DNA of 64,000 bases from Branchipolynoe longqiensis (lineage: Eukaryota > Annelida > Polychaeta > Phyllodocida > Polynoidae): assembly GCA_030323885.1 (NCBI GenBank), contig CM059190.1:104139856-104203855 (forward strand), given 5' to 3'. Of this stretch, positions 54,003 through 63,115 are shown one piece after another; positions within the stretch are counted from its first letter, which is position 1, and each line of letters starts with the position of its first letter. The position numbers were made by a program, and so were the translations under genes. The notes below the pieces were generated by a model that was given only the letters and a program-made list of their open reading frames with translations, had not been told where the DNA came from and searched no databases.

Positions 54003-55297
54003 ACTGAATGGGGAGTTGTAGTGCTCCTCGCCATCGAAGAAAAGTCCAAGAGCTTTTGCTCTTGGCGTTCCTTGACCACCCGAAAGCCCGGGAGGCAGTT
54101 TGCCAAAGACGAGTTTCCAGCAAAGGTGCGAGCCAATTCTTCACTTATTTCGTCGAGTGATGTGAGAATGGTGCCATTGTGTTTCAAGTGCTGGACTACA
54201 GAAGAATCACCTCCCCTTCGTTTGATTCTTCTGATCATTGTCCATACTTTGCCCAACGGCGTGTGCATGGTGATGCTAGAAACAAATTGTCTCCAACACT
54301 GCCTCCGCGCTTCTTTGATTGTTCTGCGAGCGCGAGCGCGCAGAATTTTAAAGAGCGCCAGATTTTCAGCAGTCGGTCTCCTGTGGAATTTACGCTGAGC
54401 TTTCTTTCGTTCCTTAATAGCCCTCCTACAGCCGTCATCTAACCATGGAGGCGTCAAACGCTTGGGAGTTGCCGAGGTCTTCGGAACAGTTTTCTCCGCG
54501 ATCCATCTCAGCATCTCAGTGAAGGCATCGATGTCACTGATGTCTGGAGTGAACTTCTCGCAACATAGGGTCTGGAAGGTGGGCCAGTCGGCTTTACAAA
54601 GCCGCCAGCTCCTCTCTCGCTCTATGGGAGATGCCCCCCCACAATTAAGAATAATTGGGAAGTGGTCGCTCCCGCAGAGGTCATCCCAGACCCTCCACGA
54701 AAAGTCCAGCGCCAGTTCTGGTTCTACAATGCTGAGATCGATGGCGGAATATGTTCCGTAGCCGGGATGCAAATATGTGTATGAACCATCGTTCAATACA
54801 CACAGAGCATGAGCGGCCACAAGGTCCTCAATTCTCTTGCCTTTAGCGTTCCTATTGTCCCCCCCCCATAATGGGTTGTGGCCGTTAAAGTCACCCATAA
54901 GTAAATATGGGGACGGTAACTGGTCCACAAGGGCGTCCAGTTCTTGTAAAGTGAGAACGGAGCTCGGAGGAATGTAAATGGAACAGAGAGTTACAGTCTT
55001 ATGCAGCGTCAGACGAACAGCTACAGCCTGTAGTGTTGTGTCTAACGCCACTGGCGTACACACCACATCACGTCTGACCAAGATGGAGGAGCCGCCAGCG
55101 GCTCGGTCTCCATCTGGTGCGTGCTTGTTATGAATGGTGTAGCCTTTAAGACTACAACTCTCAGAAGCTTTTATATAAGTTTCTTGTAGGCAAACAGCGA
55201 GTGGATTGAGGTTGCAACAAAGAAGAGACAACTCTTCGATGTTGCTCCTAAAACCTCGGCAGTTCCATTGAATAAGAGATGCACCTGTCACTGTCAT
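53990..55297 (-). CDS. LINE ORF2, endonuclease part (frameshifted end)
   Basis: 435 residues with apurinic/apyrimidinic-type endonuclease motifs: QWNCRGF (N12), LQET (E39), MGDFNGHNPLWG (D136, N138), SAIDLSI (D187), GSDHFPI (D211, H212). The ATG at 55297 overlaps the ORF1 stop as ATGA. The last ~15 residues (from about 54040) are out of frame. The frame that encodes the RT is already open around 54045, so a one-base loss near 54033-54045 is the simplest explanation. The region between the endonuclease and the break (220-420) is the basic linker usual in these elements. It nicks target DNA to prime reverse transcription. Confidence 0.9.
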   Translation of the reverse strand: MTVTGASLIQWNCRGFRSNIEELSLLCCNLNPLAVCLQETYIKASESCSLKGYTIHNKHAPDGDRAAGGSSILVRRDVVCTPVALDTTLQAVAVRLTLHKTVTLCSIYIPPSSVLTLQELDALVDQLPSPYLLMGDFNGHNPLWGGDNRNAKGKRIEDLVAAHALCVLNDGSYTYLHPGYGTYSAIDLSIVEPELALDFSWRVWDDLCGSDHFPIILNCGGASPIERERSWRLCKADWPTFQTLCCEKFTPDISDIDAFTEMLRWIAEKTVPKTSATPKRLTPPWLDDGCRRAIKERKKAQRKFHRRPTAENLALFKILRARARRTIKEARRQCWRQFVSSITMHTPLGKVWTMIRRIKRRGGDSSVVQHLKHNGTILTSLDEISEELARTFAGNSSLANCLPGFRVVKERQEQKLLDFSSMARSTTTPHSVWVS

Positions 55298-56421
55298 TTT
55301 GGAGCAGTGACAGGTGTTCTCCCCCTCGCCTTTGGTTTGAGGGAGAGACTTCGACTGCGGGTTTCCACAGTCTCAGGCATCTCAATATCGGCCAGCGCCC
55401 GATATCTATTTGATGTTAAGTTTTTGGAGATCGATGACCCCCTGGACGTTTTGTCCGTAGGGGTCAAAGATCCCTTCGGAACTCGGTCCGACAAATTCTT
55501 CTTCTTTTTGGGCATTGCCGGCTCGGCCAGCGTCTGCACCGCAATACTAGTATTACTATTATTACTTTTGATCGAAACCGGCGTCGGATTTGGGACTGGG
55601 GTGAAGGCAGTGGGCTTCCCTCCAGTCAACCACGTCAGTTCAGTCTGGCATTCAATTGTCCTGTTGGAGGCTTTGGCTGCCGCAGCATAGCTCTTGGTGA
55701 TTGGCGAGGGAGTATTCACCTCAGCCAGCCTTCGAGCTTCTGGGTAGCTTAGCCGCTTCTCAGTCTTGATCTGCTGAATTAGCTTTTCTTTTTTCCAGAC
55801 AGGACAGTCTTTAGATATGGCCATATGGTCACCCAGGCAATTGGAACATTTTGCCTGGTTTTGACAACTGGTGTTGTCATGACCTTTTTGACCACACTTA
55901 AAACAGATGATTTCATTTTTGCATCTATCCTTGCCATGACCAAACTTCTGGCATTGGAAGCATCGAAGTGGGTTTGGGATGAAGACATCCACATTCACAC
56001 TAAGGTATCCAATTTTCAAATTCTTGGGCGGAAAAGGCTTGCCAAACGTGAGGATATATGTCCCTGTTTTTATGGACTTGTTATCCCTCTTTATAACTAT
56101 TCTTCGTACGTTTAACACTCCTTGAGACTTGAGCTCATGTGCTATCTCATCCTCATCAACACCATCAAGATCTCTAGTCCGGATTACTCCTTTGCTAGAG
56201 TTGAGAGTTCGATGAGGAGAGGCCTTGATGCCGACGCCTGCTAGCGTGCTTGCACGTAGCAGATTGTCGGCATGCGCTTTCTTAGCACACTCCACCAGAA
56301 TATGTCCACTTCGTAGTTTCTTCACGTCTTTGACTGTGCCAGCAATTCCCATAATGCCCTTGTGAATGGCAAAAGGGGAAAGTTTGGCAACTGATGCCTC
56401 GTTATTCAATGATTCAATCAT
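55294..56421 (-). CDS. LINE ORF1, gag-like nucleic-acid-binding protein
   Basis: 375 residues. Three CCHC zinc knuckles: CFQCQKFGHGKDRC (154-167), CFKCGQKGHDNTSC (173-186), CSNCLGDHMAISKDC (192-206). The N-terminal part (KLSPFAIHKGIMG, KKLRSGHILVEC) matches the pre-knuckle domain of I/Jockey-group ORF1 proteins. The C-terminal third is basic and Ser/Thr-rich (KKKKNLSDRV). It probably binds element RNA in a ribonucleoprotein. The start at 56421 was chosen because an in-frame stop lies three codons upstream. The reading beyond that stop (NPTNFFI) looks like family N-terminus, so the true start may have been lost by mutation. The stop overlaps the ORF2 ATG by ATGA. Confidence 0.9.
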   Translation of the reverse strand: MIESLNNEASVAKLSPFAIHKGIMGIAGTVKDVKKLRSGHILVECAKKAHADNLLRASTLAGVGIKASPHRTLNSSKGVIRTRDLDGVDEDEIAHELKSQGVLNVRRIVIKRDNKSIKTGTYILTFGKPFPPKNLKIGYLSVNVDVFIPNPLRCFQCQKFGHGKDRCKNEIICFKCGQKGHDNTSCQNQAKCSNCLGDHMAISKDCPVWKKEKLIQQIKTEKRLSYPEARRLAEVNTPSPITKSYAAAAKASNRTIECQTELTWLTGGKPTAFTPVPNPTPVSIKSNNSNTSIAVQTLAEPAMPKKKKNLSDRVPKGSLTPTDKTSRGSSISKNLTSNRYRALADIEMPETVETRSRSLSLKPKARGRTPVTAPK

Positions 56422-56654
56422 AATGATTCATATAAAGAAGTTGGTGGGGTTTCAGATGACCTTATAACCACATGAAAGTTTGGTTTAACCATACCAAAAT
56501 GGCCTGGGGTCCGAGAATTTTGTTTGGATTAACCAATAATTTGGATTAACCAACTTTGGTTTAACCAATTTTTTATATGATAAATGGTAGTATTTTGCCG
56601 GTCTGCCGAAAAAAGTTTGGATTAACCGATCGCTTGGTTTAACGGGGTTGTACT

Positions 56655-57030
56655 GTTATAGTGTTGACCAACTGGGAGTCCAGGCCAAAAGAACCATTGT
56701 AAAGTCGTCGGCTGGCAGCTGTAGTTGTGTAGGCAGGCTAAATAGGAAATCACTTCAGGCAAGTAGAAGAAAGGCAGAGTATAGAGTCAAAGGTAGAGGG
56801 AGCTTGCACCCTCAGGTTTATTATTATATATGGTTTTAGAATCCAAGATGGCCTGTCACATGACCAGATCCTCCAATCAACAGTAAGCATTCACATATCC
56901 ACCAATCAACAGTAAGCATGCTTGTAACCATGCCTTGGTTGTTTTGGCCTCACTGCCCTGTTGGGTCTGGGTGTGCAGTGATCCGTAGCTAACAGTTGGG
57001 GGGGGGGGGAGGGTGTTGTGAGCAGACTTG
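56655..57030. other. No gene recognised
   Basis: A SINE-like scrap (GTGTTGACCAACTGGGAGTCCAGGCC) at the start, a local repeat AATCAACAGTAAGCAT (56874-56920), and a G-run at 56999-57009. Confidence 0.5.
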
Positions 57031-57033
57031 CTA

Positions 57034-57105
57034 AGGCCCTATCACACTAGCACAGTAACAGTAGTGCCCCTCTCACACTATCTATAGAATACACAATGTC
57101 TATTT
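57034..57105 (+). mobile_element. Left end of a CACA-bearing TWA element
   Basis: TAAGGCCCTATCACACTAGC and, 30 bases on, TGCCCCTCTCACACTA. This resembles the termini of the hairpin-core elements. No matching right end found. Confidence 0.5.
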
Positions 57106-57412
57106 AATCTAAGTAAAGGATCACCAGCACTACACAATACCACATGCATCTGATCACATTACATCATTTACCCTTTATATAACATTTGTAATCCCTTATA
57201 AACCAGTTCACATCACCCACCAATGTGCAATTATCGCAATATTTTACACCATGTTAATAAATGGTTCAAAGCGGAATGTCAAACAATAACAATACGGTGA
57301 AAAACTCAAATTTACGAAATATTCTCTGGATTTAACTACTTACTGAGCATCCCTAATTAATGCCATGTTTATTTCAATAATTTCCCCCTCCCCTATGGTA
57401 TCGCTTAGTATT

Positions 57413-57850
57413 GTAGTAGCCTGCACTGACCTCTCAAGCAAGTAACCACATAGACAGGTAGGCGTTGGTAGGGTGGTGACATCAAGGAACCTAAGTGGTG
57501 TAATGGTTAGCACACTGGCCCGGAATGCAAGATGTGTGGGTTTGATTCTCGCTATAGATGCAATATTTCCCATTTTCATCACCCCCCCACAACATTAGTG
57601 TCATAACCAAGATCCTGTATACGCTATGTGCTGTATAGTTGTTGAACCTACCCTGTGTATGTATATGTAAGTGCGTTGCCTGTATGTATGTAATTGTAAG
57701 CATTAAATGACCATATAACAGACGAGTGTAACAGTCTGGGGGCCGAGTGCAGTAGTCTGCACTAACCTGGCAAGGAGACACATAGACCGCTAGGCGTGGG
57801 TATGGTGATGAAATCAGGGAGCCTAGATGGTGTACTGGTTAGAAGTACAG
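57413..57850 (+). repeat. 321-bp tRNA-headed repeat, tandem partial units
   Basis: Unit starts near 57413, 57727 (a 28-base stub) and 57749. tRNA-like blocks with GTGTAATGGTTAGCACACTG and GGGTTTGATTCTCGC. The last unit stops inside its tRNA block at about 57850. Confidence 0.85.
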
Positions 57851-58088
57851 CTAAATTTTATTGAAGCAAAATATGCGGAGTCAGTGGGTTAGCAGCAAGA
57901 CCGGAAGTGGATTATGTCGGACTTGATCTACCTTTGTGCAGATACCCACTCCCCATGCTGCTCCAACCACTTTAGTCCCTGTAATAAGGCATAGGAGTAG
58001 CATACAGGAAGGAAACCCTTTAATAATATGTGCATAATATGATTGCCATGCTATATATAACATATATGTTATATCATGTATCAACTAT

Positions 58089-58694
58089 TGAACATTGGCT
58101 TTAAATTAAGATGAGGATCACAAAGTCCGAATGGAGATCAAGCTGGGTTATCATTGGTCGAGGCTGGAGGTGCAGCAGGACACGCCAGCGAACATGGTTT
58201 GACAGTAGGTCAAGAACAACGCAAATCAATGCACTGTCAGTGGTACTATAGTTCTATCTGTCATCACTTGCACAGGGCCACTGTATAGAAGTCCAAGTTC
58301 TTCAACCCTATTGTCATGCGGTGAAAAAATGTTTGTTTTATTTATCGACGCCTCTAGAGCAAATTGATTTTATGATCGGCTATTGGACGTCAAACACATG
58401 GTCATTCTGACATATTTATTTGGAGGAAACCCGCTCCCACCATGTAGGCTACCCTTTCCGATAAGCAGCAAGGGGTCTTTTGTATGCACTTTCCCACACA
58501 GGACAGCACATACCACATCCTTTGATAAACCAGTTGTGGAACACTGGTTTGTGAGGCGGTGAATACTTGCTATTGTGCTTACATAAACCCTTGTTCGCTG
58601 GCGTGTCCTGCTGCACCTCCAGCCATGACCAAATGATAAGCTAACTTGATCTCCATTCAGACTGTGTGATACTCATAATGTGAAGCCAATGTTG
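58089..58694. mobile_element. Foldback element with ~112-base arms
   Basis: Left arm 58089-58200 and right arm 58582-58694 are inverted repeats. The core GGCTGGAGGTGCAGCAGGAC + ACGCCAGCGAACA is identical and the outer parts are about 85-90% alike. The loop contains a SINE family B copy. No ORF. Confidence 0.85.
58333..58545 (-). mobile_element. SINE family B inside the foldback loop
   Basis: TTTATTTATCGACGCCTCTA, CTATTGGACGTCAAACACAT, AGCAGCAAGGGGTCTTTTGT, ending TTGATAAACCAGTTGTGGAA. The head is missing. Confidence 0.85.
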
Positions 58695-58699
58695 ATTCA

Positions 58700-59600
58700 G
58701 AGTCGATATAGCATGTAAGTTCAGTATGGCATAGCATATTCTGTGCTAATTATTAAAGAGTTTTCTTTCTGTCTGGTATTCTTACGTATTATTACAGGAC
58801 TAAGGTGGTCAGATAGAGCAGCATAGGGAGCGGGTATGTGCACTAAACTGCTAAAACAGTGTGGTTACCAAATTATTACTCACAATTTCCCTACTGCTCA
58901 CCCAGGGGGGCGTAGCTTCCGCAAAAGCAGGTAAGCAGCTGCGTACCAACTGAGATTTCAATTTTGTATTTAAAACAAAATTAATATTAGTATATTTGGT
59001 GTTGTGTGGCTTGTGTAATGGAATAGTATATATATATATATATAAGTAGATATACAATATATATATATGCCCAGACATATATACATATATATATATATGA
59101 ATATATTATATATGTGGTGGGTTCAGCCAAAAAAACTGACGAAAGCTATGGGGATTGAAACGAAAGCATGACTACCACATTTGAGCCTAAGCTGCCATGA
59201 TTTCGATAATCAAATCCAATTTTTCAGAGAAGCTGTCACATCCCCATTATAACGTCATATTCAATATGGAATATTGAGTGCATCTTTCCAAGTACAACGA
59301 TCAATTTTATTTGACAGAAAACAGATAAAAAGATTTGTCAGTTTTTGCGCACGAGCCCTTTATATGTGATACATAAGTATTATGCGAGTATAAAAGGTGC
59401 AGAAGGAGGTTCTATTATTATTGTTATTATTGATACTTATTTGATAATATAGTGTATCCTGACAATCACACTTCAACCAGTGGCAAATAACATTTTCAGC
59501 AGGACAGTGAGTCAGCATAATGGCCACTGAGGCATGTGTAAGTAGGTTGTACAACGCGGGGAGATCAGTAGATGACCTAATTAATAGAGGTATCCAGCCG
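58700..59600. other. No gene; TA microsatellite at 59020-59115
   Basis: The rest has ordinary AT-rich composition without shared repeats. No supported ORF. Confidence 0.5.
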
Positions 59601-59608
59601 ATGACTAA

Positions 59609-60067
59609 AGGGGCTGTCACATTAGGGTTTTTTGCGGGAGCGTATGGCGGCGTAAGTGCGTTACGTCATATACGTCGGCATACGCCGTATACGCTACTCA
59701 TACGCTACGCATACGCTACTCATATGCTACTCATACGCCGCCAGATGCCACCAGATGCCGGCGTATGTGAAGCATATGAGGCATACGCCGCCATACGCTT
59801 TCATAAATCTGTCCGTCCAATTTTTTTTGTGCATGCTAAAAAAAACGCGACCTATGAGGGCGTATGGCCCATACTGTCAAAAAATGTCACAGCACGCTCC
59901 CATACGCTCCCATACGCTCCTCATACGCTCCTCTTACGCTCCTCGTAGGTTCCACATACGCTCAAAACCATCCGAAAGGTCACCAAATGTCATCATAGGC
60001 TGGCACGTGCAGGACCTACGTAGGTTTTCAATACGCTCCCGCCATACGCCATAATGTGACAGGGCCT
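59609..60067. mobile_element. Hairpin-core element E5 (459 bp)
   Basis: Left AGGGGCTGTCACATTAGGG after TAA (59606-59608), right TAATGTGACAGGGCCT before TTA. A decayed palindrome at 59817-59845 (TTTTTTTTGTGCATGC / TAAAAAAAA) lies near the centre, 222 and 236 bases from the ends. Words CATACGCTCC, CATACGCCGCC and ATACGCTACT occur in the same orientation on both sides. Confidence 0.85.
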
Positions 60068-60069
60068 TT

Positions 60070-60640
60070 AGTGGCTGGGAGTAGATGGGATCTTCCGGCT
60101 TATTATACTTGTGTACTGTTTTATGCAGCATATAATATATGATCATATATCAAAATATATACAGATATATGTCACCTCGGAAAAAATAACCGGATGAGGT
60201 ATGCTCTGTAATCTTTCGCATATATCAATCATTTATCTGAAGATTTTATAGAACAAAGAGAAGAGAAGAAGTAAGATAGTCTACTGCAGGTGTAAGTGCG
60301 CACACACCTCGGACACTCGCGGAGGTTCAAAGGTGACAGCAGTCAATCTTATCGGTTCTCCTCCTCAACTGTCAGGCTGTGACACTGCTTGCAATAATTG
60401 TGTCATAAATCAACCACAGCGGATTCCATCCAACTTCAAAATTAATGTTTATTATTATATATGAACCACTTACATGCCAATCCAAAAATCTAGTTTAAAT
60501 AAAAGATATTTACCTGAACATAATGTTATGTCTTACTAATTCCACTTTTCATATGATCACATGGTTACGGAGCAATGGACACACTAATAGGAATATAAAA
60601 CAATGTATTTATTGATGGTTGGATTCTGATGGATCCATTT
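60070..60640. other. No gene recognised
   Basis: AT-rich, no shared repeat. The purine-rich stretch at 60250-60272 is short. Confidence 0.45.
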
Positions 60641-60760
60641 TTGGATTGGCGTTTACATGGTTTTGCGCCTCAACTCTTCAAATATACCAGGATATCAGGA
60701 TACCTGGATACCTGCACACCTGGACCCCAGGATACCAGGATACCAAATGTACGAAATACA
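60641..60760. repeat. MITE right end plus GGATACCAGG word repeat
   Basis: 60650-60680 (TGGTTTTGCGCCTCAACTCT) matches the right end at 24160-24190. 60690-60750 repeats GGATACC(A/T)GG about eight times. Confidence 0.65.
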
Positions 60761-60937
60761 GGGTAATGAAGCCTGTACAAAATCCCGTTTTGGCTGATGA
60801 AAAGTAAACTTGTAACGGGAAAAGATTGTCACGGCATCTTGAATTTCTCATTCGTCCAGAACTTGCCTATTGAGACTTAAAACAGTTCATTGTAGTTCAT
60901 TGTCACAACATTATCTGGGATTAAAACAGTTCATTGT

Positions 60938-61288
60938 AGGTTTGTTGTTGTTTTACGTCCTAGCAACATCTAAGGTCATATTAAGATGGGTACCGACTTG
61001 TGACAGTGCGCACTCATGGCGACTTTATAGTGCTGCCCCACTGGGAAACCAGGCTGCCAGCACCATGACCTGATATCCCACTCAGTCATATTACCCTGAC
61101 ACTGAGCTAACCAGTCCTTGCTCTATCCTATTAATGACGAGCGCCGAGCTAGGAAGCGACAAGTATAAATTTTTAAGTCATTGGTTTGACTCGACCAGGA
61201 TTCGAACCGACAAACTCATGGGCTCGGATCTCCCGATCTCCCAAAACAGGAGACGGACACTTTAGTCATCTGGCCGTCCCGTCTGGTT
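60938..61288 (-). mobile_element. SINE family A, full length
   Basis: Tail GTTGTTTTACGTCCTAGCAA, body ATGACCTGATATCCCACTCA, head GGATTCGAACCGACAAACTC to GGCCGTCCCGTCTGGT. Confidence 0.92.
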
Positions 61289-61445
61289 GTTCATTGTAGG
61301 AGTTTTTCACAACATTATCTGGGAAGGAATTCTAGTCTCCGACGACTCGCTGGCTGAAGGCATTTTGTCTAATGGTGGCTCCAGCTTTTGAACAATTTGT
61401 ATATGTGTCTCCTTGTTACACATTGCTCATTCATGATGAAAAAGT

Positions 61446-61675
61446 AAAGCTTGCTTTATTTAACGATGTCTCTAGAGCACAATGATTTTCATATCATCAG
61501 CTATTGGACGTCAAACATATGGTCATTCTGAGATATTTCTTTGGACGAAACCTGCTGTCGCCATATAGGCTACTCTTTCCGATAAGCAGCAAGGGGTCTT
61601 TTATATATGAACTTTCCCACAGACGGGACCACACATATTACAGCCTTTGATGGACCCATTGTAGATCACTGGTTT
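61446..61675 (-). mobile_element. SINE family B (3' part)
   Basis: AAAGCTTGCTTTATTTAACG, TTGGACGTCAAACATATGGT, AGCAGCAAGGGGTCTTTTAT, GGGACCACACATATTACAGC. Confidence 0.85.
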
Positions 61676-61883
61676 CATTCAGGATGAAGAACTTGCTGCA
61701 GTCAATGCGATCAACCCAGTAATAATTTTGTAGGCTTGTATCATGTCGCCACATCTTCAACGATACACCCAGGACGGTAACTGTAGACCTGCGCGTTGAT
61801 CTTGGTCCGGGAGATCCTGCAGACTAGGGATCAACTTGGTAGCCTTACCTTCAACTCTCCCCATTTCTATTATACCTTTCTAA

Positions 61884-62669
61884 AGGGGCTGTCACATTAC
61901 GATGCATCGCACCAATGTAAACTGACATATGTGATTTTTGGCCGCTATGGCGGGATACATTGTTATGCGTTACGCATGCATTAGGCGCTCATTGGTATAC
62001 GTCAATGTACGTCAACATTCGTCGAGATATGGTGTCACACATCAGGGGGTCGGCAAAGTTTTGTGCATGCACAAAACTTTCGATATACGAGAAAGTTAAA
62101 CAACGTGTGGATTTTACGTCTGCCATATGTTATGTATGCATTAGGCGAACTTTGATGTACGTTAAATGTATGCTAGACAAACATTGTTCACTATGTTGCA
62201 CTACGTTGCACTACATTGCACTATGTTGCACTACATTGCACTATGTTGCACTATGTTGCACTACATTGCACTATGTTGACCTACATTAAAGGCAGTGGGA
62301 ATGTACAGCTGCCTACAGACAACATATGGATAACATACGCCTAACATTTGTCTAACGTACATTTAGCCTTTCTCCAGTGTGTCTTGACATATGTAACATA
62401 TGAGGCGCAGTTCTGGCGATCGAATAACATATATAACATTCACCGGCATTCTGTGAACATACCGTGAGCGTACTTTGAGCATTTTTTACCGGGAGGTACG
62501 TTAGCCATACGTTGGTCATACATTGGCCATATGCTATGTATACAGTATGTATATGTCCAACTTCCCCCCCCCCCCCCCACACCAAAAAGTTCAACACTTC
62601 TCTACATAAAAGAGTGATTTCATGTGTTGGCCACATGCTTGCGAGATGCGTCATAATGTGACAGCATCC
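61884..62669. mobile_element. Hairpin-core element E6 (~786 bp)
   Basis: Left AGGGGCTGTCACATTACGAT after TAA, right CGTCATAATGTGACAGCATCC. A perfect 26-bp palindrome lies at 62055-62080 (half AAAGTTTTGTGCA), 183 bases from the left end. Words ACGTATGC, AACATACGCC and GTACGTCAA occur throughout. 62190-62285 is a regular decamer array TTGCACTA(C/T)(A/G), and a C-run lies at 62563-62578. Non-coding. Confidence 0.85.
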
Positions 62670-62684
62670 ATACTTCTCCGGTAT

Positions 62685-62800
62685 GTTCAAGTACATTCAA
62701 CTACCTTCAACTATGTTCAACTATGTTCAACTATGTTCAACTACTTTAGCCTCCACTACGTTCAACTACGTCCACTAACGTGTATGTGACTGGGCCTTCA
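62685..62800. mobile_element. Right part of a further element with the TTCAACTACG word
   Basis: About seven copies of (A/G)TTCAACTA(C/T), then CTACGTCCACTAACGTGTAT and the terminus GTGACTGGGCCTTCATA, comparable to the GTGACAGGGCC ends of E1-E6. No left end is seen beyond E6. Confidence 0.55.
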
Positions 62801-62892
62801 TACAGAGGGAACCATATAGCATTGCAATATTTCATGTATGGCCTGACCATTGCTTTGAAGAGACAGCAGAGATATACAGTATACAATAAAAT

Positions 62893-63115
62893 CACATGGG
62901 AGATCAGGCTGCCAACACCATGACCCAATAACCCACTCAGTCAAATTATCCTAAATCTGAGCTAACCAGTCCTTGCCCTATCCTATTAATCCCAAACGCC
63001 AGGCTCGGTAGCGACAAGTACCAATTTTGCAAGTCATTGCTTTGACTGGACCGGGGTTCCAACTTCCAACCTTCCATGGGAAGCTTGCACTGTAACCGAC
63101 TGAGGCCAATCACGC
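62893..63115 (-). mobile_element. SINE family A, tail lost
   Basis: CATGGGAGATCAGGCTGCCA, AATAACCCACTCAGTCAAAT, GGTAGCGACAAGTACCAAT, head GGGGTTCCAACTTCCAACC. Confidence 0.85.

Larger units (their letters stand above)
51383..56475 (-). mobile_element. Near-intact I/Nimb-like non-LTR retrotransposon (~5.1 kb)
   Basis: Order on the minus strand: short 5' region (from about 56475), ORF1 (56421-55294), ORF2 endonuclease (55297-53990), RT-RNase H (54002-51621), a ~235-base 3' UTR, and an (ATCA)n-type tail at about 51383-51397. RNase H after RT plus three CCHC knuckles in ORF1 is the architecture of the I superclade, including Nimb elements known from snails. The element is inserted in the centre of a pogo-like MITE. 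The exact 5' boundary and target duplication could not be fixed. Confidence 0.9.
50764..56653 (+). mobile_element. Pogo-like composite MITE (copy B), interrupted twice
   Basis: Units begin at 50764 (CAGTATAACCTCGTTAAACC) and 51287 (CAGTATAACCCCGTTAAACC). The second runs to about 51383 (ACCATTTATCATATA) and resumes after the LINE, where ATATGATAAATGGTAGTATT begins at about 56574 and GGTTTAACGGGGTTGTACTG ends at 56653. The intervening material is a 346-base TTAA MITE and the ~5.1-kb LINE. Copy A at 2911-3309 shows both sites uninterrupted. Confidence 0.85.
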
